From NCBI RefSeq assembly GCF_029522115.1, contig NZ_JAKWFK010000001.1, positions 1-64,000 on the forward strand: a DNA stretch of 64,000 bases. The letters are read 5' to 3'. Positions 45,857-56,052 of the stretch are shown here, piece after piece. The stretch's first letter is position 1, and every line of letters starts with the position of its first letter. The notes below the pieces were generated by a model. That model made no database searches, was not told where the DNA came from, and saw nothing but the letters and a program-made list of their open reading frames with translations. Position numbers and translations under genes: made by a program. The DNA comes from Trinickia sp. Y13. Lineage in GTDB: Bacteria > Pseudomonadota > Gammaproteobacteria > Burkholderiales > Burkholderiaceae.

Positions 45857-45959
45857 GCGAACCGCATTCGTCTTTTAAGTCGCTAGTGGGCGGCCGTACG
45901 AGTCGGCCCGCCGTTCTCACGTTATTTGCATCACCCAACAGGTTGCCGGAGCTTCATCC

Positions 45960-47381
45960 ATGAAAACGCTGTTTTTGCAGGCCCCGTCTTATGACGGCTT
46001 CGATGGCGGAGCCGGTTCGCGTTACCAGGCCAAGCGCGAAATTCGCTCGTTCTGGTATCCGACCTGGCTGGCGCAGCCCGCGGCGCTCGTTCCCGGCAGC
46101 CGCGTGATCGACGCGCCGGCCGATGGTTTGTCGGTCGAAGAAACGCTGAAGATTTGCGACGATTACGAGCTCATCGTCATTCATACGAGCACGCCGTCAT
46201 TCCCGACCGATGCGCTCTTCGCTCAAGACCTGAAAAAGCGCAAGCCGTCGCTGGTGGTCGGCATGGTAGGCGCGAAGGTGATGGTCGATCCGCACAACTC
46301 GCTGCTGGCGACCGAAGCGATCGATTTCGTCTGCCGCGAGGAATTCGACTTCACCTGCAAGGAACTCGCCGAAGGCAAGCCGTTCCCCGAGATCAAGGGT
46401 TTGAGCTGGCGCGCAAAGGACGGCTCGATCGAGCACAACGAAGCGCGTCCGATCCTCGAGAACATGGACGCGCTGCCGTTCGTCGCGCCTATCTACAAGC
46501 GCGACCTGAAGATCGAAAACTACTTCATCGGCTATTTGAACTATCCGTACGTTTCGATCTACACCGGGCGCGGCTGCAAGTCGCGCTGCACGTTCTGCTT
46601 GTGGCCGCAGACGGTCAGTGGCCACCGCTATCGCACGCGCTCGGTCGAGAACGTGATCGAGGAGGTGAAGTGGATTCGCGACAACATGCCGGAAGTGAAG
46701 GAAATCATGTTCGACGACGATACCTTCACCGACGACTTGCCGCGCGCCGAAGCGATCGCGGTCGGCCTCGGCAAGCTCGGTGTGACTTGGTCGTGCAATG
46801 CGAAGGCGAACGTCCCGTATAAGACGCTCAAGGTCATGAAGGAGAACGGACTGCGGTTGTTGCTCGTGGGCTTCGAATCCGGCGACGATCAGATTCTCGT
46901 GAACATCAAGAAGGGCGTGCGCACCGACTTCGCGCGCCGCTTCAGCGCGGACTGCAAGAAGCTCGGCATCAAGATCCACGGCACCTTCATCCTTGGCCTG
47001 CCCGGCGAGACGAAGGACACCATCAAGAAGACGATCGAGTACGCGAAGGAAATCAATCCGCACACGATTCAGGTTTCGCTCGCCGCGCCTTACCCGGGCA
47101 CGACGCTGTACAACCAAGCTGTCGAAAACGGATGGATGGAAGAGAACAAGACCATCAATCTCGTCAGCAAGGAAGGCGTGCAACTCGCCGCGATCGGCTA
47201 TCCGCATCTGTCGCGCGAAGAGATCTACCATCACCTCGAGGCGTTCTACAAGCAGTTCTACTTCCGCCCCTCGAAGATCTGGGAAATCGTGCGCGAGATG
47301 TTGACGAGCTGGGACATGATGAAGCGCCGCCTGCGCGAAGGCGGCGAGTTCTTCCGTTTCTTGCGCGCACACGAGGCTTGA
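45960..47381 (+). CDS. hpnJ: Hopanoid biosynthesis radical SAM protein HpnJ
   Basis: 473 aa. N-terminal B12-binding-like region (about 1-150) opening MKTLFLQAPSYDGFDGGAGS, then the radical SAM core with C206-x3-C210-x2-C213 in GCKSRCTFCLWPQ for the [4Fe-4S] cluster and MFDDDTFTDDLPRAEAIA. It is thought to catalyse ring contraction of the glucosamine head group into the cyclitol ether of composite hopanoids. GGAG lies 9 nt upstream of the ATG; hpnK starts 4 bp after its stop. Confidence 0.95.
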   Translation: MKTLFLQAPSYDGFDGGAGSRYQAKREIRSFWYPTWLAQPAALVPGSRVIDAPADGLSVEETLKICDDYELIVIHTSTPSFPTDALFAQDLKKRKPSLVVGMVGAKVMVDPHNSLLATEAIDFVCREEFDFTCKELAEGKPFPEIKGLSWRAKDGSIEHNEARPILENMDALPFVAPIYKRDLKIENYFIGYLNYPYVSIYTGRGCKSRCTFCLWPQTVSGHRYRTRSVENVIEEVKWIRDNMPEVKEIMFDDDTFTDDLPRAEAIAVGLGKLGVTWSCNAKANVPYKTLKVMKENGLRLLLVGFESGDDQILVNIKKGVRTDFARRFSADCKKLGIKIHGTFILGLPGETKDTIKKTIEYAKEINPHTIQVSLAAPYPGTTLYNQAVENGWMEENKTINLVSKEGVQLAAIGYPHLSREEIYHHLEAFYKQFYFRPSKIWEIVREMLTSWDMMKRRLREGGEFFRFLRAHEA

Positions 47382-47385
47382 TCAC

Positions 47386-48285
47386 GTGACGCGCGCGGGC
47401 CGCCGCGGCCTCATCATCACCGCGGACGATTTCGGCTTGCATCCGCGGGTCAACGCGGCGGTCGAGCGGGCGCACCGGCACGGTGTGCTCAAAGCGGCGA
47501 GCCTCATGGTGGGCGCGCCCGCGGCGGCGGACGCCGTCGCGCGTGCGCGCCGCCTGCCCAGCCTGCGCGTGGGCCTGCATCTCGTCTTGGCGGACGGGCC
47601 GGCGCTGCTGCCGGCCGCGCAGATTTCCGCGCTCGTCGGCCCCGACGGCCGTTTCGGCGATGCGATGGTGCGCGACGGCTTTCGTTTCTTCTTCCTGCCT
47701 GGCGTGCGCGAGGCGCTCGCACGCGAGATCCGCGCTCAATTCGAGGCGTTCGCGCAAACGGGCTTGCCGCTCGATCACGTCAACGCCCACAAGCATTTCC
47801 ATCTGCACCCCACCGTGCTTTCGCTCGTGCTGTCGATCGGCCGCGAGTTCGGGCTGCGGGCCGTGCGGCTGCCGTTCGAGGCCAATGCGCCGTGGTGGCT
47901 CAAGCCGTGGATCGCGCTGATGCGCCGCAGGCTTACGCGCGCCGGCATCGCCTATAACGATTACGTCGTCGGTATCGAACATACGGGCGGCATGGATGAA
48001 GCCGCGCTGCTGGATGCGCTCGCGCGAATGCCGGCCGAGGGCGTCGGCGAGATCTATTGCCACCCCGCCGAAGCGGGCGAAGGCGCCATCACGCCCTCGA
48101 TGCGGCACTATCGCCACGTCGACGAACTCGACGCCTTGCTGTCCCCGCGCGTAGCGGCCGCCATCGCGGGCGCAGGGCTTGCCTGCGGCGGGTTTGCCGA
48201 TATCTTCGGCGGCGGCGCGAACGTGCGCGGCACGGCCGATGCGCAGCATCGTAGCGACGCTGCGCAAGGAGGCTCGCCGTCATGA
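47386..48285 (+). CDS. hpnK: Hopanoid biosynthesis deacetylase HpnK (YdjC/ChbG-like)
   Basis: 299 aa from GTG 47386. The metal site of the ChbG/YdjC carbohydrate deacetylase fold is visible as ITADDFGLHPRVNAAVERAH (D14, D15) and VNAHKHFHLHPTVL. The later IYCHPAEAGEG is also typical. It removes the acetyl group from the N-acetylglucosaminyl hopanoid made by HpnI. The stop overlaps the hpnL start as ATGA, indicating coupling. The last 25 residues are a poorly conserved polar tail. Confidence 0.92.
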   Translation: MTRAGRRGLIITADDFGLHPRVNAAVERAHRHGVLKAASLMVGAPAAADAVARARRLPSLRVGLHLVLADGPALLPAAQISALVGPDGRFGDAMVRDGFRFFFLPGVREALAREIRAQFEAFAQTGLPLDHVNAHKHFHLHPTVLSLVLSIGREFGLRAVRLPFEANAPWWLKPWIALMRRRLTRAGIAYNDYVVGIEHTGGMDEAALLDALARMPAEGVGEIYCHPAEAGEGAITPSMRHYRHVDELDALLSPRVAAAIAGAGLACGGFADIFGGGANVRGTADAQHRSDAAQGGSPS

Positions 48286-49340
48286 CGAAGTGGCTCAAAT
48301 GGGCCGGTTGGCCCGTGGGCATCGGTATTTTCATCGCCCTCGTGCTGCATGAAGGCGCCGCCGACGTCGTTCACGTCATCGGCGCAGCCGGCTGGGCGCT
48401 CCTGTGGCTCGTGCCGTTCCATGCGCTGCCGCTGTTGTTCGACGCTTACGGCTGGCGGGTCTTGCTGCGTGGCCGCGCGTCGCTCGCTTTCCTCTGGTGG
48501 GTGGCGACCGTGCGCGAAGCCGTGAGCCGGCTGTTGCCCGTGCTCGCGGTGGGCGGCGAAATCGTCGGCATCCGGCTCGCGCGGTGGCGCGTGAGCGATG
48601 CAAGCTGCGTGAGCGCATCGGTGATCGTCGAAGTGCTCGTCACGATCGCCGTGCAGTATGCGTTTTCGGCGCTCGGCGTCGTGCTCATTCTTGCCGCTAC
48701 AGGCGGGGGACATGCGAAGACAATCGCGCTCGCGCTCGTGCTGTCGTTGCCGTTGCCCGTGATCACCGCGCTGCTGCTGCGCCGCGGCGGCGTGTTTCAT
48801 GCGATCGAACGCTTCGCGGCGCGCGCGCTCGGCAGCGAGCATCGCTTCTTGCAGGGAATCGACGGCGCACGGCTCGACGCGCAGATCGACGCGCTGATGA
48901 CGCGCACCGGTTTGCTCGTGAGCGCTTTCGCTTGGCAGTTCGCCGGGTACCTCATCGGCGCATTCGAAACCTATTGGGCGCTGGCGTTGCTCGGACATCC
49001 CGTTTCGGTGGGCGGCGCAGTCGCCATCGAAGCGCTGACGCAAGCGGTGCGGCACGCGGCGTTCATGGTGCCCGCGGGCCTCGGCGTGCAGGAGGGCACG
49101 GTGGTCTTGCTCGCGCAGATGTTCGGCGTGGGTCGTGAGGTTGCATTTTCGCTCGCGCTCGTCAAGCGCATGCGCGAAGTGCTCTTCGGCTGCATCGCGC
49201 TCGGCTCGTGGCAATGGGCCGAGATCGTGCGCGCTCGGCGCTTTGCGCGCGAGCCCATCCTGCAAGGCGCTGCCGAGCAAGCGGCGGCGCCTGTGGCCGA
49301 TCGCCGCGGGCAAGCGCAAGACCGCCATCTCGTCCGCTGA
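48282..49340 (+). CDS. hpnL: Hopanoid-associated membrane protein HpnL
   Basis: 352 aa polytopic membrane protein of the lysylphosphatidylglycerol-synthase TM/UPF0104 type, with about 7-8 TM segments. REAVSRLLPVLAVGGEIVGI, EALTQAVRHAAFMVPAGLGV and QEGTVVLLAQMFGVG are the family hallmarks. It is present in hopanoid loci and may move or flip the modified hopanoid, but its action is not established. Last gene of the hpn operon. Confidence 0.92.
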   Translation: MTKWLKWAGWPVGIGIFIALVLHEGAADVVHVIGAAGWALLWLVPFHALPLLFDAYGWRVLLRGRASLAFLWWVATVREAVSRLLPVLAVGGEIVGIRLARWRVSDASCVSASVIVEVLVTIAVQYAFSALGVVLILAATGGGHAKTIALALVLSLPLPVITALLLRRGGVFHAIERFAARALGSEHRFLQGIDGARLDAQIDALMTRTGLLVSAFAWQFAGYLIGAFETYWALALLGHPVSVGGAVAIEALTQAVRHAAFMVPAGLGVQEGTVVLLAQMFGVGREVAFSLALVKRMREVLFGCIALGSWQWAEIVRARRFAREPILQGAAEQAAAPVADRRGQAQDRHLVR

Positions 49341-50119
49341 ACGCGGGGCGTCGGTTCGGCAGCGCACGCTGCGCGGGCGCTTCTTCGCCGGTCAATCCCT
49401 ATCCTCGTAAACACGCTTTGTCCTCAGGCCACGTCTCGTCCTACATTAGAGCCACGAACACGTCATATCGAATAGATAGAAAAGGACCAAAGGTCAGAGG
49501 ACGCAGCGCAGCGCCGGCCACGGGGGGCGGTCGAACGCCACGTGCATTGCACGGGCGGGCGGCCGCAGGCCAATGACGCAGCGCATGGGGACGACGTCGC
49601 TCTGCCGGTGTTCGGTCGTTTGCCGACGTACTTGCGTCGCGCGCCATGATGATTGCCGGCCGTTCACTTCGCGTGACGGCCGGTTCTGTTTTTTAGGGGC
49701 GTGCTCTTTAGCGACGGGCGCCTCCCGAGTATGCAGCGAGCGTAGTGCCTCATCGATCGGAGCGGCGGTCCCGTTGCGACGCCGTTTATCAAGCCGAACC
49801 AAGCCAGGCCAGGCCGCCTGCCGCCTCGGCGGCCCGGCAGACCGGACCATCGCTCAGCCCTTCGACTATCGAAAATGCGACCCGAAACTTGCAAAATCGC
49901 GGTGTCGCCACAGACGTCGCGTTGCGTCTTGGCCTGGCTTCGTCGGCCGTAACCAGCGCTCTACGGACATACCGGCCGGTGTGCTTCGATTGTTGCGGTG
50001 CAGCATGGCGCGACCCCGGATTTGAACGATTTCGAATCGCTTGCGAGTATCCGCGCTGTGCGGAATGCGCCGCGGGTCCGCAATGCGGCGCGCCACCCAC
50101 GCGAATAAAGCTGATTCCA
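49341..50119. other. 779-bp region between hpnL and the HisQ-type permease; possible small RNA
   Basis: No protein gene is supported in any frame. Bases about 49445-49495 are AT-richer (TACATTAGAG ... CATATCGAATAGATAG) and could hold a promoter. They are followed by small inverted repeats (GACC-AAA-GGTC, CGTGC-ATT-GCACG) and, at 49656-49694, a strong terminator. A transcript of about 200 nt or a long hpnL 3' leader would explain this. Bases 49695-50119 hold nothing recognisable, although a periplasmic binding-protein gene would be expected here. Confidence 0.4.
49656..49694 (+). terminator. Strong Rho-independent terminator
   Basis: An 11-bp stem with one bulged T (CCGGCCGT-CAC / GTG-ACGGCCGG, loop TTCGC) is followed by TTCTGTTTTTT. 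It lies 316 bp after the hpnL stop and 425 bp before the next gene. Confidence 0.88.
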
Positions 50120-50821
50120 ATGGAGACGCGCGTGTTCTTATATGGCTTCGGCCCGATCCTTCTTGCCGGCACGATCCGAACGATCGAGTTGTCGGTGCTC
50201 TCGCTCGCGGTGTCGGTGCTGCTCGGGCTTGCCGGCGCGGTGGCGAAGCTCTCGCGCAATCGCCTCGTGGCGGGCGTGGCGACGGCATACACGACGCTGA
50301 TTCGTTCCGTGCCCGACCTCGTTCTGATGTTGCTGCTCTTTTACAGCATCCAAATCGCCGTCAATCAACTCACCGATGCGCTCGGCATGAGCCAGATCGA
50401 CATCGATCCCTTCGCGGCGGGTGTGCTCACGCTCGGGTTCATCTATGGCGCCTACTTCACCGAGACGTTTCGCGGCGCCTTTCTCGCGGTGCCGCGCGGA
50501 CAACTGGAAGCGGGCAGCGCCTACGGCATGAGCGGCTCGCGCGTATTCGCACGCATCCTCTTTCCGCAGATGATGCGCTTCGCGTTGCCCGGCATCGGCA
50601 ACAACTGGCAGGTGCTGGTCAAGGCGACGGCGCTCGTCTCGATCATCGGTTTGGCCGATGTGGTGAAAGCGGCGCAAGACGCCGGCAAGAGCACCTTCAA
50701 CATGTTCTTCTTCATCCTCGTCGCCGCGCTGATCTATCTGGCGATCACGACCGTCTCGAACGTGGTGCTGCTGTGGCTCGACCGGCGCTACTCGATCGGC
50801 GTGCGCCACGCGGACCTTTGA
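50120..50821 (+). CDS. Basic amino acid ABC transporter permease, HisQ type
   Basis: 233 aa inner-membrane permease. N-terminal TM region (FLYGFGPILLAGTIRTIELS) and the EAA loop that docks on the ATPase (EAGSAYGMSGSRVFARILFP). The length matches HisQ/AotQ. With the HisM- and HisP-type genes that follow it forms an importer for arginine, ornithine or histidine. The location directly before argR-ast points to arginine. No binding protein gene is adjacent. The ATG at 50120 has only a weak ribosome binding site. Confidence 0.92.
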   Translation: METRVFLYGFGPILLAGTIRTIELSVLSLAVSVLLGLAGAVAKLSRNRLVAGVATAYTTLIRSVPDLVLMLLLFYSIQIAVNQLTDALGMSQIDIDPFAAGVLTLGFIYGAYFTETFRGAFLAVPRGQLEAGSAYGMSGSRVFARILFPQMMRFALPGIGNNWQVLVKATALVSIIGLADVVKAAQDAGKSTFNMFFFILVAALIYLAITTVSNVVLLWLDRRYSIGVRHADL

Positions 50822-50834
50822 GGGAGACGGTACG

Positions 50835-51548
50835 ATGATCGAAATCCTTTCGCAGTACGGCCGCGCGTTCCTTTACTACGACGGGCAAGGCCTGTCCGGT
50901 CTCGCGGTGACGCTGTGGCTGCTCGTTGCATCGCTCGTCATCGGGTTTTGCATGGCGTTGCCGCTGGCGGTGGCGCGCGTATCGAAGAACCGTTGGCTGT
51001 CCACGCCCGTGCGCTGCTACACCTACGTGTTTCGCGGCACGCCGCTTTACGTGCAATTGCTGTTGATTTACAGCGGCGTCTACAGTCTCGAATTCGTGCG
51101 CGCGCACGCGGTGCTCAACGATTTCTTCCGCAGCGGCCTGCATTGCGCGATTCTCGCTTTCGGCTTGAACACCGGCGCTTACACCACCGAGATCTTCGCG
51201 GGAGCGATCCGCGCGATCTCGCATGGCGAGGTCGAAGCCGCGCGCGCTTACGGCATGAGCCGCTGGACAATGTATCGCCGCGTCATCTTGCCCTCCGCGC
51301 TGCGCCGCGCGCTGCCGTTGTACAGTAACGAAGTCATCCTGATGCTGCATGCGACGACGATCGCGTTCACGGCGACCGTGCCCGACGTGCTCAAGGTCGC
51401 TCGCGACGCCAACTCGGCCACCTACATGTCGTTCCAGGCCTTCGGCGTCGCTGCGCTGATTTATCTTGCGGTATCGTTCGCACTCGTCGCGGCGTTCCGA
51501 CGGGCCGAGCGGCATTGGCTCGCCTACCTGGCCGCAAGCCGGCACTGA
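50835..51548 (+). CDS. Basic amino acid ABC transporter permease, HisM type
   Basis: 237 aa. It opens [20 protein letters not shown] and has [20 protein letters not shown] plus the EAA loop [20 protein letters not shown]. Heterodimer partner of the HisQ-type permease, 13 bp downstream with GAGGGAG-like ribosome binding site (GAGGGAGACGGTACG). Family: polar amino acid permeases such as HisM/AotM. Confidence 0.93.
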   Translation: MIEILSQYGRAFLYYDGQGLSGLAVTLWLLVASLVIGFCMALPLAVARVSKNRWLSTPVRCYTYVFRGTPLYVQLLLIYSGVYSLEFVRAHAVLNDFFRSGLHCAILAFGLNTGAYTTEIFAGAIRAISHGEVEAARAYGMSRWTMYRRVILPSALRRALPLYSNEVILMLHATTIAFTATVPDVLKVARDANSATYMSFQAFGVAALIYLAVSFALVAAFRRAERHWLAYLAASRH

Positions 51549-51591
51549 CAGCTTGCATCGATTCACACGCCTTCGATTCATACGGGAGAGC

Positions 51592-52389
51592 ATGGTGCTC
51601 CAAGCGACTTCTCAATCCGCCGCCGTCAAGCTCGCGGCGCTCGACATCCATAAGCGCTACGGCGACAACGAGGTGCTCAAGGGCGTGACGTTGACGGCCA
51701 AAGCCGGGGACGTCATCAGCATCATCGGCGCCAGCGGCTCCGGTAAAAGCACGTTCCTGCGCTGCATCAACTTCCTCGAGCGGCCCAATGCGGGCAGCAT
51801 CGTCGTCGATGGCGAGACGGTGCGCACCAAAGCGGATCGGGCGGGCAATCTCGAAGTGGCCGACCACAAGCAATTGCAACGCATCCGCACGAAGCTTGCG
51901 ATGGTGTTTCAGCATTTCAATCTATGGGCGCACATGAACGTGCTCGAGAATATCGTCGAAGCGCCAATTCATGTGCTGGGGCTGTCCAAGCGCGAAGCCG
52001 AGGAGCGGGCCCGCGTGTACCTGGAGAAGGTGGGCCTCGCGCCACGGCTGGAGAAGCAGTATCCGTCGCATTTGTCGGGCGGACAGCAGCAGCGCGTGGC
52101 GATCGCGCGCGCACTGGCCATGAATCCTGATGTGATGCTGTTCGACGAACCGACTTCCGCGCTCGATCCCGAGCTCGTCGGCGAGGTGCTCAAGGTCATG
52201 CAGAAGCTGGCCGAGGAGGGGCGCACGATGATCGTCGTTACGCATGAGATGGGCTTCGCGCGCAACGTATCGAATCACGTGATGTTTCTGCATCAAGGAA
52301 GGACCGAAGAAGAGGGCGACCCCGCGGTCGTGCTCGCGCAGCCCAAGAGCGAGCGCTTGCAGCAGTTCCTCTCGGGCAGCCTCAAGTAA
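51592..52389 (+). CDS. Basic amino acid ABC transporter ATPase, HisP type
   Basis: 265 aa. Walker [10 protein letters not shown] (about 46-54), Q-loop [12 protein letters not shown], signature [15 protein letters not shown], Walker [14 protein letters not shown] and H-loop [10 protein letters not shown] are all intact. HisP/AotP type. Energises the HisQ/HisM-type permease. The ATG at 51592 has GGGAGAG upstream; a longer reading overlaps the permease gene. Confidence 0.95.
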   Translation: MVLQATSQSAAVKLAALDIHKRYGDNEVLKGVTLTAKAGDVISIIGASGSGKSTFLRCINFLERPNAGSIVVDGETVRTKADRAGNLEVADHKQLQRIRTKLAMVFQHFNLWAHMNVLENIVEAPIHVLGLSKREAEERARVYLEKVGLAPRLEKQYPSHLSGGQQQRVAIARALAMNPDVMLFDEPTSALDPELVGEVLKVMQKLAEEGRTMIVVTHEMGFARNVSNHVMFLHQGRTEEEGDPAVVLAQPKSERLQQFLSGSLK

Positions 52390-52466
52390 GCGACATGCGG
52401 GAAGGGCGAAACCAACGGGCATCGGGTGCGCCAGGCGCGCAGCCCGCCCGCGGCAGGGGCTGATCG

Positions 52467-53516
52467 ATGGCTCGCGTGCAAGCGGCTCCGGCGAAAACGA
52501 CGCAGGTGGCGATCGTCGCGTTGCCGCCCGTCTCCATGTCGGGGCTCGCGCCGATCGTCGACGCGCTGCGGCTGGCGAACGACATCGACGGCCGCGCGCT
52601 CTACCGCTGGCAGGTCTATTCCTGGGACGGGCGGCCGGTGCCGCTGGCCGGCGCGGCAACGCTGCCTGCCGACGGCGCATTCGGCGACGGCGTCTCGTGC
52701 GATTGGCTCATCGTCGTGGCGGAACGGTTTCAGCAATTCGCCGACTACAAGCTGTTCTTGGCCAGTCTCGCGCGCGTGGGTCAACGCACGCCGCTCGTGA
52801 CGGGCATTCATCACGGCGTCTGGTGGCTCGCGATGGCCGGGCAACTGTCGGGCTATCGCGTCAGCGTCAATTGGGAGACTTATCAGCAATTCGCCGATGA
52901 GTTCGAGCGCTCGATCGTCACGCAACAAATCTTCGAGATCGACAGCGATCGCGCCACCTGCGCGGGGGGACTCGCCAGCGTCGATTTCATGCTGGCGATG
53001 ATCGCGCGCGAGCATGGGCCGGAACTGGTGGAGCGCATTGCCGATTCGCTCGGGGTCGGTGCACTGCGCTCGGGCGAGACGCGTCAGCGCATTCCCTACG
53101 TGACGGCCCCGGGCGAGCGGCATCCGCGGTTGAACGATGCGCTGCAACTGATGGAGGCGAACATCGAAGATCCGCTGACCACGGACGACATCGCCAATCT
53201 CGTCGGCATTTCGCGCCGTCAGCTCGAGCGCTTGTTCAGGCAGTACTTGGGCGCGATGCCGTCGAAGTACTACCTTGGGCTGCGGCTATCCAAGGCGCGC
53301 TTGCAGTTGCAGCGCACGAGCAAATCGATCGTGCAGGTGAGCCTCGCGTGCGGGTTTTCGTCGGCGGCGCACTTCTCGAACGCGTATCGCGAGCGCTTCG
53401 GCGTGACGCCGCGCGAGGAGCGCCGCAATTGGATCGCCAAGCAGCATGGAGCGGGCGCAGCTTATGCGGACGAGCCGCGTGCGGGAGCGATGATCGAGCC
53501 GCCCGACCAAGCGTGA
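52467..53516 (+). CDS. argR: ArgR-type AraC-family activator of arginine catabolism
   Basis: 349 aa. N-terminal DJ-1/PfpI-like (GATase1) domain of the GlxA type (QVAIVALPPVSMSGLAPIVD) and a C-terminal AraC double HTH (TTDDIANLVGISRRQLERLF, IVQVSLACGFSSAAHFSNAY). Its position between the arginine-type transporter and astC matches the Pseudomonas ArgR/AruR regulator, which activates transport and ast genes in response to arginine. This is not the E. coli ArgR family. Regulator identity is by synteny. Confidence 0.88.
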   Translation: MARVQAAPAKTTQVAIVALPPVSMSGLAPIVDALRLANDIDGRALYRWQVYSWDGRPVPLAGAATLPADGAFGDGVSCDWLIVVAERFQQFADYKLFLASLARVGQRTPLVTGIHHGVWWLAMAGQLSGYRVSVNWETYQQFADEFERSIVTQQIFEIDSDRATCAGGLASVDFMLAMIAREHGPELVERIADSLGVGALRSGETRQRIPYVTAPGERHPRLNDALQLMEANIEDPLTTDDIANLVGISRRQLERLFRQYLGAMPSKYYLGLRLSKARLQLQRTSKSIVQVSLACGFSSAAHFSNAYRERFGVTPREERRNWIAKQHGAGAAYADEPRAGAMIEPPDQA

Positions 53517-53660
53517 CGACGCCCGGAGACGAGATACGGCCGGGGCCGCGCCGCAGCACCCCGGCGATACGCGACAGATCGCGTCGCCAGCAAGCAAGAC
53601 GATATTCCGATCGTTTTCTACACTTACGTTTATTCCCCATTCCCTCGACGAGGACCCGCC

Positions 53661-54896
53661 ATGAACGATTTCGCTGTGAACCGCCAGACTTTCGACGAAG
53701 TCATGGTGCCGGTATTTTCGCCGGCCTCTTTCGTGCCGGCGCGCGGCAAGGGCTCGCGGGTGTGGGACACACAGGGCCGCGACTATATCGATTTCACGGG
53801 CGGGATCGCCGTGACCGGCTTGGGACACGCACATCCCGAACTCGTGCGCGTGCTGCGCGAGCAGGGCGAAACGCTGTGGCACGTCAGCAATGCGTACACG
53901 AATGAGCCCGTGCTGCGTCTGGCCAAACGCCTCGAATCGCTGACCTTCGCCGAGCGCGCGTTCTTCGCCAACTCCGGGGCCGAGGCCAACGAGGCGGCGC
54001 TCAAGCTCGCGCGCCGCGTGGCGATCGAGCAGCATGGCCCTGAGAAGATCGAAATCGTCTCGTTCAAGCAATCGTTTCACGGGCGCACGTTCTTCACGGT
54101 CAGCGTGGGCGGCCAGCCGAAGTACGCAGAAGGTTTCGGCCCCGTGCCTGCCGGCATCGTGCATTTGCCCTACAACGACATCGAAGCGGCGCGCGCCGCC
54201 ATCGGCGCCAAGACGTGTGCCGTCATCGTCGAGCCGATCCAGGGCGAGGGCGGCGTGATACCGGCCGATCCCGCGTTCCTGCGGGCATTGCGCGAGGCAT
54301 GCGACGCACATGGCGCGCTGCTGATTTTCGACGAAGTGCAAACCGGCGTCGGCCGCACGGGCTTCTTCTACGCGTACATGGATACGGGCGTGACGCCGGA
54401 CATCCTGACGTCGGCCAAAGCGCTCGGCAACGGTTTCCCGATCGGGGCGATGCTGACGACCAACGCGCTCGCCCAGCATTTCAAGGTCGGCGTGCATGGG
54501 ACGACCTACGGCGGCAATCCGCTCGGCGCGGCGGTCGCCGACAAGGTCGTAGAACTCGTCAGCGACCCGGCGCTCCTTGAAGGCGTCAAGCGTCGTGGCG
54601 CGTCGATCACGGCCAAGCTCGCCGAGTTGAACCGGCGCTTCAATTTGTTCAAGGAGGTGCGCGGCAAGGGGCTCTTGATCGGCGCCGAGCTGACGACCGC
54701 CTATGAAGGGCGCGCTAAGGATTTCGTCAACGCCGCGGCCGGGCAGGGCGTCATGCTGCTGATCGCGGGGCCCAATGTGCTGCGGTTCGCGCCGTCGCTC
54801 GTGATCGACGAGGCCGAGTTGGACGAAGGCTTCGCGCGGCTCGAAAAGGCGATCGAGCAAGTCGTCGGCGCGACCGCCGACGCACAGACGCGCTAA
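53661..54896 (+). CDS. astC: Succinylornithine transaminase AstC/AruC
   Basis: 411 aa class III (acetylornithine-type) aminotransferase. [46 protein letters not shown]-type [15 protein letters not shown] and the PLP-lysine in [16 protein letters not shown]. Converts N2-succinylornithine to succinylglutamate semialdehyde; in many species it also serves as acetylornithine aminotransferase. First gene of the ast operon, 144 bp after argR. Confidence 0.95.
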   Translation: MNDFAVNRQTFDEVMVPVFSPASFVPARGKGSRVWDTQGRDYIDFTGGIAVTGLGHAHPELVRVLREQGETLWHVSNAYTNEPVLRLAKRLESLTFAERAFFANSGAEANEAALKLARRVAIEQHGPEKIEIVSFKQSFHGRTFFTVSVGGQPKYAEGFGPVPAGIVHLPYNDIEAARAAIGAKTCAVIVEPIQGEGGVIPADPAFLRALREACDAHGALLIFDEVQTGVGRTGFFYAYMDTGVTPDILTSAKALGNGFPIGAMLTTNALAQHFKVGVHGTTYGGNPLGAAVADKVVELVSDPALLEGVKRRGASITAKLAELNRRFNLFKEVRGKGLLIGAELTTAYEGRAKDFVNAAAGQGVMLLIAGPNVLRFAPSLVIDEAELDEGFARLEKAIEQVVGATADAQTR

Positions 54897-54921
54897 GCGG
54901 CCGGCCGCCAAGGATACGACG

Positions 54922-56052
54922 ATGCTCTTCGTCCGCCCCGGAAGGCTTTCCGACCTCGACGCGCTGGCGCAAATGGCGCGCTCGGCGCAGCCCGTGCTGC
55001 ATTCGCTGCCGCACGACCGGCATGCGCTCGAAGCGCGTGTCGCGCTATCGGAGGATTCGTTTCGCGCGCAAGTGGACTTCCCGGGCGAGGAGGTTTATCT
55101 CTTCGTTCTCGAGGACAGCGCCACGGGCAAGCTGCTCGGCACGGCCAGCATCGTTGCCGCCGCCGGGTACGCCGAGCCGTTCTACGTCTTTCGCAACGAT
55201 GCGTTGATCCACGCTTCGCGCGAATTGCACGTCAATCGCAAGATCCATGCGCTGACGATGTCGCACGAGCTGACGGGCAAGAGCCGCCTGGCGGGGTTCT
55301 ACATCGACCCGTCGGTGCACGGCGATGCGCCGGCGCATCTGCTCACGCGCGCACGCATGATGTATATCGCGGCGAACCGGCGGCGCTTCACGCCGGAGGT
55401 GTTCTCGCTGCTGCTCGGGGTCACCGACGAGGCCGGCACGTCGCCGTTCTGGGAAGCGGTCGGCCGCAAATTCTTCGGGCGCGACTTCGCGCAGATCGAA
55501 GTCGCCTCGGGCGGTCGCAGCCGCACGTTCATCGCCGAAGTCATGCCGACCTACCCGATCTACGTGCCGCTTCTACCCGAGGCCGCGCAGCGCGTGATCG
55601 GCGAGCCGAACGCGAAGGCGCTGCTGTCGTACGACATTCATCTGGAAGAGGGCTTCGAGCCCGATCGCTTCGTCGATATCTTCGACGCGGGGCCCGTGCT
55701 CACGGCGCAGGTGGACCGCAGCGCGTGCGTGAGCTCGAACGAGGCGCGCACGGTGCGCGAGGCCGCCGAAAGCGCTTCGAGCGCCGCGCAGCGGCAGGCA
55801 TGCGCGTATCTCGTCGCGAGCCACCGCGACGATGATTTCCGCTGCGTGCTGGCCGAGTTGCCGAGCGAGCGCGGCGCCGATGCGCCGCTCGCCGGACCGA
55901 TGCGCGCGGCGCTCGACGTCGTCCATGGCGACACGGTGCGCTGTGTGCCGCTGCACCGCTGCGCCGCGCAGGCGGGCGCGGCGCAGGCCGGCGAGGACGT
56001 CCCCGAATCGCATTCGAACCATAAGACTTATCCATCGGGAGACCGGCGATGA
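54922..56052 (+). CDS. aruF: Arginine N-succinyltransferase, alpha subunit (AruF)
   Basis: 376 aa. GNAT-like fold of the AstA family: MLFVRPGRLSDLDALAQMAR, LLGTASIVAAAGYAEPFYVF, GTSPFWEAVGRKFFGRDFAQ. Transfers succinyl from succinyl-CoA to arginine, first AST step. The C-terminal 100 residues diverge and end in a hydrophilic tail (PESHSNHKTYPSGDRR), longer than usual AruF. The stop overlaps the aruG ATG (ATGA), consistent with a two-subunit enzyme. Confidence 0.93.
   Translation: MLFVRPGRLSDLDALAQMARSAQPVLHSLPHDRHALEARVALSEDSFRAQVDFPGEEVYLFVLEDSATGKLLGTASIVAAAGYAEPFYVFRNDALIHASRELHVNRKIHALTMSHELTGKSRLAGFYIDPSVHGDAPAHLLTRARMMYIAANRRRFTPEVFSLLLGVTDEAGTSPFWEAVGRKFFGRDFAQIEVASGGRSRTFIAEVMPTYPIYVPLLPEAAQRVIGEPNAKALLSYDIHLEEGFEPDRFVDIFDAGPVLTAQVDRSACVSSNEARTVREAAESASSAAQRQACAYLVASHRDDDFRCVLAELPSERGADAPLAGPMRAALDVVHGDTVRCVPLHRCAAQAGAAQAGEDVPESHSNHKTYPSGDRR

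Noticed and set aside
49745-50119. N-terminal extension of the HisQ-type permease
   Set aside because: The extra 125 residues are Arg/Cys/Pro-rich and unlike any permease N-terminus; the ATG at 50120 gives the normal length.
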